Below are positions 1 to 6,488 of a stretch of DNA of 11,726 nt, in pieces. Made by a program: the position numbers and the translations under genes. How positions within the stretch are numbered: position 1 is the first letter of the stretch; each line of letters starts with the position of its first letter. The DNA lies in contig NVXN01000006.1 of assembly GCA_002733915.1 (NCBI GenBank), forward strand, positions 68,045-79,770. Direction: 5' to 3'. The notes beneath the pieces were generated by a model that had not been told where the DNA came from, did not search any database, and worked only from the letters and a program-made list of their open reading frames with translations. The DNA is from Aequorivita sp. (GTDB taxonomy: Bacteria; Bacteroidota; Bacteroidia; Flavobacteriales; Flavobacteriaceae).

Positions 1-336
1 TATGTTAAGTGATGTGAGCTTTTTTTTTGCCTGTCGCTTTTCAAAATCGATATTTACCAGAGCATCCAGTTCATTAAAAACAATATCAATATTATCGGGG
101 CCAATTCCTGTAGAGATAACACTGATTCGTTTTCCTTTGTAAGTTCCCGTATGGGTTTTGAATTCGCGATGTTCAGCGGTAGTTTCAATAGTGTCAAAAT
201 ATTTTGAAACCATTTGCACACGGTCAGGATCACCCACTGTGATAATAGTAGGGGCCAATTCTGAAGGGGCAAGGTTCAAATGGTATATCTTGCCTTCTGG
301 GGTGAGTATAAGCTCAGAGTCTTCAATTTTCATCAT
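1..336 (-). CDS. Nucleoside (uridine-type) phosphorylase, N-terminal part, cut by the left edge
   Basis: About 112 N-terminal residues are present; the rest lies beyond base 1. The family (PNP/UDP phosphorylase) cleaves nucleosides with phosphate in cytoplasmic salvage. Near residue 35 is the phosphate-binding GDPDRV motif, followed by an HREF segment and STGIGPDN, all in the order seen in uridine phosphorylases. After about residue 90 the protein has a charged stretch (FEKRQAKKK) that E. coli Udp lacks; I believe this is common in Bacteroidota homologues. Two adjacent ATGs give a start at 336 or 333, and I cannot choose between them. The gene begins 9 bases after the SUI1 gene stop, so it should be the third gene of the operon starting at 1674. 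Family identity is secure; nucleoside specificity (uridine or purine) is not determinable from this fragment. Confidence 0.88.
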   Translation of the reverse strand, partial: MMKIEDSELILTPEGKIYHLNLAPSELAPTIITVGDPDRVQMVSKYFDTIETTAEHREFKTHTGTYKGKRISVISTGIGPDNIDIVFNELDALVNIDFEKRQAKKKLTSLNI

Positions 337-345
337 TATATAATT

Positions 346-702
346 TTATCCGCCCACACGCTTCACCTTAAAACCCTTATCTTTTAAAAACTGCATGATT
401 TTATCCCGATAATCGCCCTGTATAATGATTTGTTCATTCTTGAAACTTCCGCCAACGCTCAAGAATTGTTTTATTTCTTTTGAAAGGATTTTAAAATCAC
501 TGTCGGCACCATTATATCCCTCTATAATTGTGATGGGCTTTCCTTTACGTTTTTCGTATTTGCAAAGTAAGGGTTCGTCTTGCAACCAAATGGAGGACTC
601 CTCTTTTTCTACTGGAACTTCACTGGGCGTATGATCTGGGAAAAGATTTTTTAGTTGGTCTTCTAAAGATTTCAAGGTTTCAGGTTTCAGGGTTAATTGC
701 AT
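346..702 (-). CDS. SUI1/eIF1-like translation factor (YciH type)
   Basis: This protein of 118 residues ends in a SUI1 domain (about 45-118). Visible family features are a basic KRKGKPITIIEG strand, the helix containing KILSKEIKQFLSVGGS (about 72-86), a QGDYRDKI segment (95-102) and the C-terminal GFKVKRVGG. The first 40 residues form an acidic, probably flexible leader containing NLFPDH, which I recognise from bacterial members. In eukaryotes eIF1 monitors start-codon fidelity on the small ribosomal subunit; E. coli YciH is a non-essential homologue suggested to influence initiation, so a cytoplasmic ribosome-associated role is likely but unproven here. The ATG at 702 lies 18 bases after the oxygenase stop and 9 bases before the nucleoside phosphorylase, which argues for co-transcription. 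There is no recognisable Shine-Dalgarno sequence. Confidence 0.9.
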   Translation of the reverse strand: MQLTLKPETLKSLEDQLKNLFPDHTPSEVPVEKEESSIWLQDEPLLCKYEKRKGKPITIIEGYNGADSDFKILSKEIKQFLSVGGSFKNEQIIIQGDYRDKIMQFLKDKGFKVKRVGG

Positions 703-720
703 ACTGCCACTGGCAACTAC

Positions 721-1674
721 TTACTTTTTAATCAGCCCAATCTCCACCAAACGTTGGTGCAGAAATTCACCAGCGGTAATGTCTTCATAGGCTTTTGGGT
801 GTTCTTCATCAATACATTCTTCCAGGCAGTTCAATTTCATATCACTGCGCGGATGCATAAAGAAAGGAATAGAATAGCGAGGGCTACCCCATTCTTCACG
901 TGGTGGATTCACCACACGGTGAATAGTTGATCGAAGTTTATTATTGGTATGCCTTTCAAGCATATCACCTACATTAATAACAAGTTCATCTTCGTTAGGA
1001 ATTGCATCAATCCATTCGCCATCCTTACGCAACACTTGCAGACCACCTGCTGAGGCTCCCATCAACAATGTGATTAAATTGATATCTCCATGAGCTCCCG
1101 CACGGACTGCGCCTTTTGGCTCTTCAGTAATAGGAGGGTAATGGATGGGGCGAAGAATGCTATTTCCGTTTGTGGCCCAATGGTCAAAATAAAATTCATC
1201 CAAACCAATGTAAAGTGCAAGAGCGCGAAGTACATAAATCCCTGTTTTTTCTAACATTCTGTAGGCTTCCATACCTGTGTGGTTGAAATCGGGCAATTCT
1301 TTAACCTGTACATTTTTCGGATATTCTTCCTCAAGATTAGCATCTTCGGAAGGCTCTTGGCCGAAATGCCAAAACTCTTTTAAGTCGCCTTCCTTTTTAC
1401 CCTTTGCGTGCTCTTTTCCAAAGGAAATATAACCGCGCTGTCCGCCAAGCCCTTCTATTTCATATTTTTCCTTTACATCCAAGGGGAGCGCAAAAAAGCT
1501 TTTTACTTCTTTATAAAGTTCATCTACCAAATTGTCACTTAAAAAGTGATTCTTTAGCGAAACAAAACCAATATCTTCATATGCAGAACCTATTTCATCT
1601 ACAAATTTCTGTTTTCTTTTTGGATCTTCGGAAAGGAAGTCTGCCAAATCAACACTTGGTATATTATTCATCAC
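721..1674 (-). CDS. 2-oxoglutarate/Fe(II)-dependent oxygenase, isopenicillin N synthase family
   Basis: The protein has 317 residues, a normal length for the family. The N-terminal DIOX_N-type region (about 4-120) contains the GFVSLKNH segment typical of this superfamily. The catalytic double-stranded beta-helix (about 172-275) supplies the iron ligands His195 and Asp197 (AHGDIN) and His252 (STIHRV). The 2-oxoglutarate-binding pair Arg266 and Ser268 sits in RYSIPFF. All catalytic residues are intact, so it should be an active soluble oxygenase. The substrate is unknown: the family includes small-molecule hydroxylases and ring-forming enzymes, and its neighbours (SUI1 protein, nucleoside phosphorylase) do not point to a pathway. 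It is first in the minus-strand operon and has a TAnnTTTG box 18 bases upstream. The start is ATG 1674 or the adjacent 1671. Confidence 0.9.
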   Translation of the reverse strand: MMNNIPSVDLADFLSEDPKRKQKFVDEIGSAYEDIGFVSLKNHFLSDNLVDELYKEVKSFFALPLDVKEKYEIEGLGGQRGYISFGKEHAKGKKEGDLKEFWHFGQEPSEDANLEEEYPKNVQVKELPDFNHTGMEAYRMLEKTGIYVLRALALYIGLDEFYFDHWATNGNSILRPIHYPPITEEPKGAVRAGAHGDINLITLLMGASAGGLQVLRKDGEWIDAIPNEDELVINVGDMLERHTNNKLRSTIHRVVNPPREEWGSPRYSIPFFMHPRSDMKLNCLEECIDEEHPKAYEDITAGEFLHQRLVEIGLIKK

Positions 1675-1691
1675 AATTAATTTTTAAGCTA

Positions 1692-1699
1692 CAAAGATA
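1692..1699 (-). promoter_or_regulatory. Bacteroidota-type -7 promoter box for the minus-strand operon
   Basis: Read on the minus strand this is TATCTTTG, a perfect match to the TAnnTTTG box recognised by the primary sigma factor of Bacteroidota. It ends 17 bases before the oxygenase ATG, predicting a very short 5' leader of roughly 10 bases. I see no convincing TTTG -33 element at the usual distance upstream, so the call rests on the -7 box and its position. Confidence 0.6.
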
Positions 1700-1767
1700 C
1701 CAAAATGTGAAAGTTTTTCCACAGCTAAATTTTACTATAATAATCCGTATTAGAATTGCTTTTTTTC

Positions 1768-1775
1768 TACTTTTG
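1768..1775 (+). promoter_or_regulatory. Bacteroidota-type -7 promoter box for the E1 gene
   Basis: TACTTTTG matches TAnnTTTG exactly and ends 18 bases before the ATG at 1794. That is almost the same geometry as the opposing box of the divergent operon. A good -33 TTTG partner is not visible; the nearest TTG (1756-1758) is too close. The two boxes are about 70 bases apart in the same intergenic region. Confidence 0.55.
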
Positions 1776-1793
1776 AATCTTCAAATAATAAAC

Positions 1794-3800
1794 ATGAAAG
1801 CTGAAACCACCCAACATATTTTCTTTGATTATAATAGAAAAAACCTTAACGAAGAAACTTTATTGACACTCTATCGCGGTATGCTAAAGCCTCGGATGAT
1901 AGAAGAAAAAATGTTGATTCTGCTACGGCAAGGAAAGGTTTCAAAATGGTTCAGCGGAATAGGACAGGAAGCAATCTCAGTAGGAATTACAGCAGTTTTG
2001 GATAAAGATGAATACATTCTGCCAATGCATAGAAATTTAGCGGTATTCACGATGCGCGATATTCCTTTGAATCGCTTGTTTTCTCAATGGCAGGGAAAAG
2101 CGAATGGTTTTACCAAAGGCCGCGATAGAAGTTTTCATTTTGGTACCCAGGAGTTCCACATTGTTGGAATGATTTCACATTTGGGACCACAATTTGGCGT
2201 TGCCGATGGGATAGCATTGGCAAACAAACTAAAACAAAACAATAAGGTATGTGCGGTATTTACTGGCGAAGGCGGAACCAGCGAAGGTGATATTCATGAA
2301 GCACTAAATGTGGCTTCCGTTTGGCAGCTTCCAGTACTTTTCTGTGTTGAGAATAACGGCTATGGTTTGTCAACCCCAACCAATGAGCAATATAATTGCG
2401 AACATATTGCTGACCGTGGGAAAGGTTACGGAATGGAATCCCATATTATTGAGGGCAATAATATTTTGGAGGTTTACATAAAATTGAAAGATTTGGTAGA
2501 AAGCATGCGAACCAATCCGCGGCCGATTCTTTTGGAATTCAAAACCTTTAGAATGCGTGGCCATGAAGAAGCAAGTGGCACTAAGTATGTGCCCACTGAA
2601 TTAATTGATGAATGGGGCTTGCGCGATCCACTTTTAAATTTTGAAACCTATTTGTTGAACGAAGGAGTGCTTTCCGAGGAAAAAATACAAGAGTTTAAAA
2701 GTGAGTTTAAACAGGAAATAGATGAAAACCTTGACATTGCTTTTGCCGAACCGAAGATAGAATTCAACGAAACAAACGAATTAAATGATGTTTACAAAAC
2801 ATTTGATTATAAAGAAGTTAGCGTAAATTCGGCTAAAGAAAATATTCGCTTGATCGATGCCATTTCCCAAGGCTTGAAACAATCTATGGAGCGCCATGGC
2901 AATCTTGTGATTATGGGGCAGGACGTGGCGGAATACGGGGGTGTTTTTAAAATTACGGAAGGTTTTGTGGAGCAATTTGGCAAAGAACGCGTTCGCAATA
3001 CCCCTATTTGTGAGTCCGCAATTGTCTCTGCGGCGATGGGGCTTTCCATTAATGGTTTTAAAGCTGTTGTGGAAATGCAGTTTGCAGATTTTGTTACTTC
3101 AGGCTTCAACCCAATCATAAATTATCTCGCAAAAAGCCATTACCGCTGGAACGAAAAAGCCGATGTAGTAGTGCGTATGCCCTGTGGCGCAGGAGTGGGA
3201 GCGGGGCCATTTCATAGTCAGACTAACGAGGCTTGGTTTACACATACGCCTGGACTAAAAGTAGTTTACCCGGCTTTCCCCTACGATGCCAAAGGTTTAT
3301 TAGCAACCAGTATTGAAGACCCCAACCCTGTAATGTTTTTTGAACACAAAGCGCTCTATAGAAGCATACGCCAAGATGTGCCGACAGATTATTATACATT
3401 ACCGCTCGGGAAAGCCTCGCTTTTAAAAGAAGGAAAAGACGTTACTATTATTACTTATGGAGCAGGGGTGCATTGGGCATTGGAAACGCTGGAGCAAAAT
3501 CCAGACATTCAAGCAGATCTTATTGATTTAAGGACACTGATTCCTTTGGACACCGAAACAATATACACATCGGTAAAGAAAACTGGAAAGGTTATTATTC
3601 TTCAAGAAGATTCTATGTTTGGGGGGATAGCTTCGGATATCTCGGCCTTAATAATGGAAAATTGTTTTGAAGATTTAGATGCGCCAGTAAAAAGGGTTGC
3701 CAGTCTAGAAACTCCGATTCCCTTTGCAGCAAATTTAGAAGCTGGCTACCTTAGTAAGGAAAAATTCAAAAAAATCCTATTGGAATTGCTGTCTTACTAA
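1794..3800 (+). CDS. Fused E1 alpha/beta subunit of a branched-chain-type 2-oxoacid dehydrogenase
   Basis: The protein has 668 residues. Residues 15-325 are an E1 alpha domain with the thiamine-diphosphate motif running from GEG (158-160) to ENN (186-188); the GEG..SEGD form resembles branched-chain rather than pyruvate E1. Residues 350-668 are a complete E1 beta domain with the cofactor-contacting Glu407 (TPICES) and the MQFADF segment. Both halves of the heterotetramer are thus on one chain. The enzyme decarboxylates a 2-oxoacid and passes the acyl group to a lipoyl-E2; no E2 or E3 gene is nearby, so partners must be encoded elsewhere. The frame stays open upstream to an ATG at 1404, but that stretch is antisense to the oxygenase; MKAETTQ at 1794, just after the promoter box, is the sensible start. 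The branched-chain substrate is inferred. Confidence 0.92.
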   Translation: MKAETTQHIFFDYNRKNLNEETLLTLYRGMLKPRMIEEKMLILLRQGKVSKWFSGIGQEAISVGITAVLDKDEYILPMHRNLAVFTMRDIPLNRLFSQWQGKANGFTKGRDRSFHFGTQEFHIVGMISHLGPQFGVADGIALANKLKQNNKVCAVFTGEGGTSEGDIHEALNVASVWQLPVLFCVENNGYGLSTPTNEQYNCEHIADRGKGYGMESHIIEGNNILEVYIKLKDLVESMRTNPRPILLEFKTFRMRGHEEASGTKYVPTELIDEWGLRDPLLNFETYLLNEGVLSEEKIQEFKSEFKQEIDENLDIAFAEPKIEFNETNELNDVYKTFDYKEVSVNSAKENIRLIDAISQGLKQSMERHGNLVIMGQDVAEYGGVFKITEGFVEQFGKERVRNTPICESAIVSAAMGLSINGFKAVVEMQFADFVTSGFNPIINYLAKSHYRWNEKADVVVRMPCGAGVGAGPFHSQTNEAWFTHTPGLKVVYPAFPYDAKGLLATSIEDPNPVMFFEHKALYRSIRQDVPTDYYTLPLGKASLLKEGKDVTIITYGAGVHWALETLEQNPDIQADLIDLRTLIPLDTETIYTSVKKTGKVIILQEDSMFGGIASDISALIMENCFEDLDAPVKRVASLETPIPFAANLEAGYLSKEKFKKILLELLSY

Positions 3801-3803
3801 TTT

Positions 3804-3822
3804 TTTAACATACCGTGTTAAA
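3804..3822. repeat. 7-bp inverted repeat downstream of the E1 gene
   Basis: TTTAACA and TGTTAAA flank a 5-base centre, TACCG. The repeat begins three bases after the E1 stop codon. It has no GC-rich stem and no following T-run, so it is a poor intrinsic terminator. Its position 76 bases before the DUF1328 gene is compatible with an operator, but nothing in the window identifies a regulator. Confidence 0.4.
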
Positions 3823-3836
3823 CTTTAGATAAAGAG

Positions 3837-3868
3837 TTTACAAACGTTAAAATTGTTATCTACCTTAG
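3837..3868 (+). promoter_or_regulatory. Possible weak promoter for the DUF1328 gene
   Basis: TACCTTAG at 3861-3868 matches the TAnnTTTG box at all but one fixed position. A TTTA at 3837-3840 lies 20 bases upstream, where a TTTG -33 element would be expected. The box ends 29 bases before the ATG at 3898. Both elements deviate from consensus, so this is a tentative call. A GTTAAA motif (3846-3851) lies between the two elements. Confidence 0.3.
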
Positions 3869-3897
3869 TGACATACTAATCATTAAAACTACTTATT

Positions 3898-4059
3898 ATG
3901 TTACGTTGGATCATTATTTTTTTAGTAATTGCAATAATTGCAGCAATTTTTGGATTTGGAGGCATCGCAGAAGGTGCAACTGATATCGCAATGATTATTT
4001 TCTGGATCTTTTTAGTACTTCTGGTACTTTCGTTACTATCCCATTTGTTCAGAAAATAA
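3898..4059 (+). CDS. DUF1328 family small membrane protein
   Basis: This 53-residue protein begins [13 protein letters not shown] and ends HLFRK. It has two hydrophobic helices (about 4-20 and 30-49) separated by a Gly-rich turn, [12 protein letters not shown], which is the hallmark of DUF1328 (E. coli YtjA type). It should sit in the inner membrane. The biochemical role of the family is unknown; members are often found near general stress or envelope genes. It is easily missed because it is so short. The ATG at 3898 is the only sensible start, since Leu-Arg-Trp directly after Met is typical of the family. It lies 41 bases upstream of the lipocalin-like lipoprotein gene and may be co-transcribed with it. 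Confidence 0.88.
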   Translation: MLRWIIIFLVIAIIAAIFGFGGIAEGATDIAMIIFWIFLVLLVLSLLSHLFRK

Positions 4060-4070
4060 AAAACAACCTA

Positions 4071-4090
4071 TTTAAACTATTTTAAACTAA
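4071..4090 (+). repeat. Two tandem TTTAAACTA units, 10-base period
   Basis: TTTAAACTAT is followed immediately by TTTAAACTAA: nine identical bases repeated with a spacing of one helical turn, 10 bases before the lipoprotein ATG at 4101. The element could be a protein-binding site, an AT-rich translation enhancer upstream of a gene without a Shine-Dalgarno sequence, or simple chance duplication in AT-rich DNA. Confidence 0.45.
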
Positions 4091-4100
4091 TCCATTTTTT

Positions 4101-4580
4101 ATGAAAAAATTCCTCATTATGGCTGTTATTGCAGCTACAACATTCTCTTGCGGTACACCCAAGACCGTTCAAGAATCCCGAAAAGTAATCAAAGGTTATT
4201 GGGCTTTAAACAATATTACTTATGATGCTTCCGGCACTTTTAATGTTACTTTATTCAATGATACCTCTGTTGAGTGTTTTGAAGGAAGTACTTGGAGGTT
4301 TATCCCCAATAACAATACCGGAAATTATAATATAGAAAACTCTAACTGTCCAACGGGGGAGCGTAATTTCATCTTTACAATACAGGAAATTGACCCTACA
4401 ACAGGTTTATACGATTTCCTTTTAAAACCCACAAACGCCAAAGGTAAATCTGAAACCAATGCAGGTTACAGATTGCGCTTGGCACAGTTAAATGAATCAT
4501 CAATGCGTTGGGAACAAACTGTAAGCTTGGATGGTAAACCATTTAAAATAAATATGAACTTTTCTAAAATTCAAGAATAA
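4101..4580 (+). CDS. Lipocalin-like lipoprotein
   Basis: The protein has 159 residues. A lipoprotein signal peptide (MKKFLIMAVIAATTFSC) precedes Cys17; the lipobox TFSC has Thr rather than the usual Leu at -3. The mature part begins GTPKTVQESRK and continues as a beta-rich domain starting with a GYWALNNITY strand near residues 32-41. A GSTWRF motif follows (about 62-67), and regular strands run to the C terminus. This pattern matches the lipocalin-like families of Bacteroidota (KxLxGxWxL..I opening), which form a small ligand-binding barrel, but the ligand is unknown and I cannot verify the family without a profile search. It likely faces the periplasm or is attached to the outer membrane. 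It ends 5 bases before the OmpA-family gene, so the two are almost certainly co-transcribed. Confidence 0.78.
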   Translation: MKKFLIMAVIAATTFSCGTPKTVQESRKVIKGYWALNNITYDASGTFNVTLFNDTSVECFEGSTWRFIPNNNTGNYNIENSNCPTGERNFIFTIQEIDPTTGLYDFLLKPTNAKGKSETNAGYRLRLAQLNESSMRWEQTVSLDGKPFKINMNFSKIQE

Positions 4581-4585
4581 ATATT

Positions 4586-5293
4586 ATGAAAAAAATTTTT
4601 AAACAAACCGCACTAGTTGTATTAGCATTTACTTTTGTTATTAGCCTAACAAGCTGTGAAGCCACGCGAAACGCCAATAACAAACAGAAAGGTGCCGTTA
4701 TAGGTGCTACTAGTGGTGCCGTATTGGGCGCAATACTTGGTAACAATATTGGAAAAGGCGGAAACGGAGAACTAGGCGCTGTAATTGGTGGTGTAGTTGG
4801 TGGAGGTGCCGGTGTATTGATTGGTGCTAAAATGGACAAGCAAGCACAAAAAATAGAACAGGAAATTCCTGGGGCACAAGTAGAGAGAGTGGATGAAGGT
4901 ATTGTTGTAACTTTTGATGAAAACAGTGGTGTGTATTTTGATACTGCTAAATACAACATTAACCCTGCCTCACAAGCCACACTTGATAAACTTGCCAACG
5001 TTTTGAAGGAATATCCAGATACCAATGTCCTTGTGGTAGGACATACTGATAGTGTTGGTTCCGATGAAATGAATATGACACTCTCAAAAAATAGAGCACA
5101 ATCCGTTACAAATTATTTGGTCCAAAACAAAGGATTAAGTGCCGGTAGGTTTACTACCAATTGGTATGGCGAAACCGCTCCAGTAGCTGATAATTCAACT
5201 GCCCAAGGTCGTGCTAAAAACCGACGTGTAAACCTTGCGATTGTTCCAAATGAAAAGATGAAACAAGAAGCAAAACAACAAGCTGGCGAATAA
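4586..5293 (+). CDS. OmpA-family lipoprotein with glycine zipper (YiaD-like)
   Basis: The protein has 235 residues. The signal peptide ends in the lipobox LTSC, with lipidated Cys24. Residues 36-82 are a glycine zipper (repeated GAVIGATSGAVLGAILG and GGVVGGGAG patterns) expected to form packed membrane-inserting hairpins. Residues 115-220 form an OmpA C-terminal domain with the peptidoglycan-binding signature: GHTDSVG (Asp155), LSKNRAQSV (Arg170) and a KNRRVNL segment (about 211-217). The protein should anchor the outer membrane to the cell wall, as YiaD-like proteins do. The tail KMKQEAKQQAGE is hydrophilic and probably disordered. It follows the lipocalin-like lipoprotein by 5 bases and is followed by a strong terminator, so it closes this envelope-gene group. 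Confidence 0.92.
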   Translation: MKKIFKQTALVVLAFTFVISLTSCEATRNANNKQKGAVIGATSGAVLGAILGNNIGKGGNGELGAVIGGVVGGGAGVLIGAKMDKQAQKIEQEIPGAQVERVDEGIVVTFDENSGVYFDTAKYNINPASQATLDKLANVLKEYPDTNVLVVGHTDSVGSDEMNMTLSKNRAQSVTNYLVQNKGLSAGRFTTNWYGETAPVADNSTAQGRAKNRRVNLAIVPNEKMKQEAKQQAGE

Positions 5294-5310
5294 TTTAAAA
5301 ATTAAATTAT

Positions 5311-5345
5311 AAAAATCCCGTTCCATTATTTGGGCGGGATTTTTT
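5311..5345 (+). terminator. Intrinsic terminator after the OmpA-family gene
   Basis: A perfect 10-bp stem (AAAAATCCCG pairing with CGGGATTTTT) encloses a 14-base loop and runs into a T-rich tail (TTTTTTAG). The flanking A-run means it may also work on the opposite strand. It lies 17 bases after the OmpA-family stop and ends only about 15 bases before the next ATG at 5361, leaving little room for a separate promoter for the polyketide operon. Confidence 0.85.
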
Positions 5346-5360
5346 AGTTTTAGACTATCA

Positions 5361-6488
5361 ATGATACATACACAAAAATGGGATGTTATAATAATAGGAG
5401 GTGGACTCGCAGGTCTTGTCACAGCCTTACATCTTTCCCAAAATAAAATCAAAGTTTGTTTAATTGAAAAAAATAAATACCCCAACCACAAGGTTTGTGG
5501 TGAATATGTAAGTAACGAAATACTGCCCTATCTAAAACTCCTTGGAATCAATCCCTTGTCTGAAGGCGCTAAACAAATTTCTAAATTTCAAATAACCGAT
5601 ACACAGGGCAATCCCATCACAGCACAATTACCTCTTGGCGGCTTTGGCATAAGCCGTTATACGTTTGACAATCTACTTTATGAAGCGATTCGCAGTAAAG
5701 TTGATATAATTTTTGATACTGCAGAAAAAGTATTTTTTAAGGAGAATCTATTTCAGGTTAAAACCCAAAATAAAAAAAGTTTAGAAGGAAATTTAGTAGT
5801 TGGAGCATTTGGAAAAAGGTCAAATATAGACTCATTTTTGAACAGAAAATTTATGGGTCAAAACTCACCCTGGCTTGCTGTAAAAGCACATTATGAATAT
5901 GAATTCGCGGAAGACACCGTTGCGTTGCACAACTTTAATGGAGGGTATTGCGGTTTGAGCAAAACTGAAACCGGAGCCGTAAATGCCTGTTATTTGGCAA
6001 CATTCAAGTCTTTTAAAAAATATGGAGGTATCGAGGCTTTTCAAAAAAAGGAGCTTTCAAAAAATCCTTTTTTGAATAAATTTTTCAATAACGCAAAACC
6101 CCTTTTTGATAAACCATTGACCATTAGCCAAATATCGTTTCAAGAAAAAAAACCAGTGGAAAACCATATATTTATGGTTGGTGACAGTGCAGGGCTCATC
6201 CATCCTCTTTGTGGAAATGGTATGGCAATGGCTATAAGAAGCGCACAAATTTTTTCGGAAATATATATTGAAGCCTATCATAATGAAAAATTGGACAAAA
6301 AGACTATGGAGGAAAAATATAAAGCTCAATGGCAGAGCGAATTTGAGGAAAGATTAAAAACGGGAAGATTCATTCAGAAATTATTAATGAATCCTTTTGC
6401 ATCAAAACTTGGCTTTGCAATGGTAAAGACTTTTCCGTCTTTAGTTCCAATGATTATTGAAAAAACACACGGCAGCCCATCCAAATGA
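5361..6488 (+). CDS. FAD-dependent oxidoreductase, geranylgeranyl-reductase-like, in the type III PKS operon
   Basis: The protein has 375 residues. An N-terminal Rossmann FAD site has GGGLAG (13-18) and the ribose-binding Glu36 (LIEKN). A KVCGEYVS segment (44-51) is typical of the geranylgeranyl-reductase-like branch of the PHBH/UbiH flavoprotein superfamily. The second FAD motif GDSAG begins at residue 274 and continues HPLCGNGMAMAI. Members reduce isolated double bonds or hydroxylate aromatic rings. In this setting a tailoring role on the polyketide product is likely: ring hydroxylation, or reduction of a polyene chain. Its stop overlaps the methyltransferase start (ATGA), indicating translational coupling. 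No signal peptide is visible, so it is cytoplasmic, possibly membrane-associated. It is the first gene of the operon, starting directly after a terminator. The exact reaction is not determinable. Confidence 0.88.
   Translation: MIHTQKWDVIIIGGGLAGLVTALHLSQNKIKVCLIEKNKYPNHKVCGEYVSNEILPYLKLLGINPLSEGAKQISKFQITDTQGNPITAQLPLGGFGISRYTFDNLLYEAIRSKVDIIFDTAEKVFFKENLFQVKTQNKKSLEGNLVVGAFGKRSNIDSFLNRKFMGQNSPWLAVKAHYEYEFAEDTVALHNFNGGYCGLSKTETGAVNACYLATFKSFKKYGGIEAFQKKELSKNPFLNKFFNNAKPLFDKPLTISQISFQEKKPVENHIFMVGDSAGLIHPLCGNGMAMAIRSAQIFSEIYIEAYHNEKLDKKTMEEKYKAQWQSEFEERLKTGRFIQKLLMNPFASKLGFAMVKTFPSLVPMIIEKTHGSPSK

Noticed and set aside
705..715. Small palindrome TGCCA-C-TGGCA in the leader of the SUI1 gene
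   Set aside because: Too short and with a one-base centre; chance occurrence or a minor local fold.
1404..1793. Upstream in-frame extension of the E1 gene to an ATG at 1404
   Set aside because: These 130 codons lie antisense to the oxygenase gene, look non-protein-like, and precede the promoter box at 1768; E1 homology begins soon after 1794.
4564..5025. 153-codon minus-strand open frame opposite the OmpA-family gene
   Set aside because: A low-complexity Pro/Ala/Thr/Ser translation produced by reading the glycine-zipper codons backwards; the plus-strand gene is clearly real.
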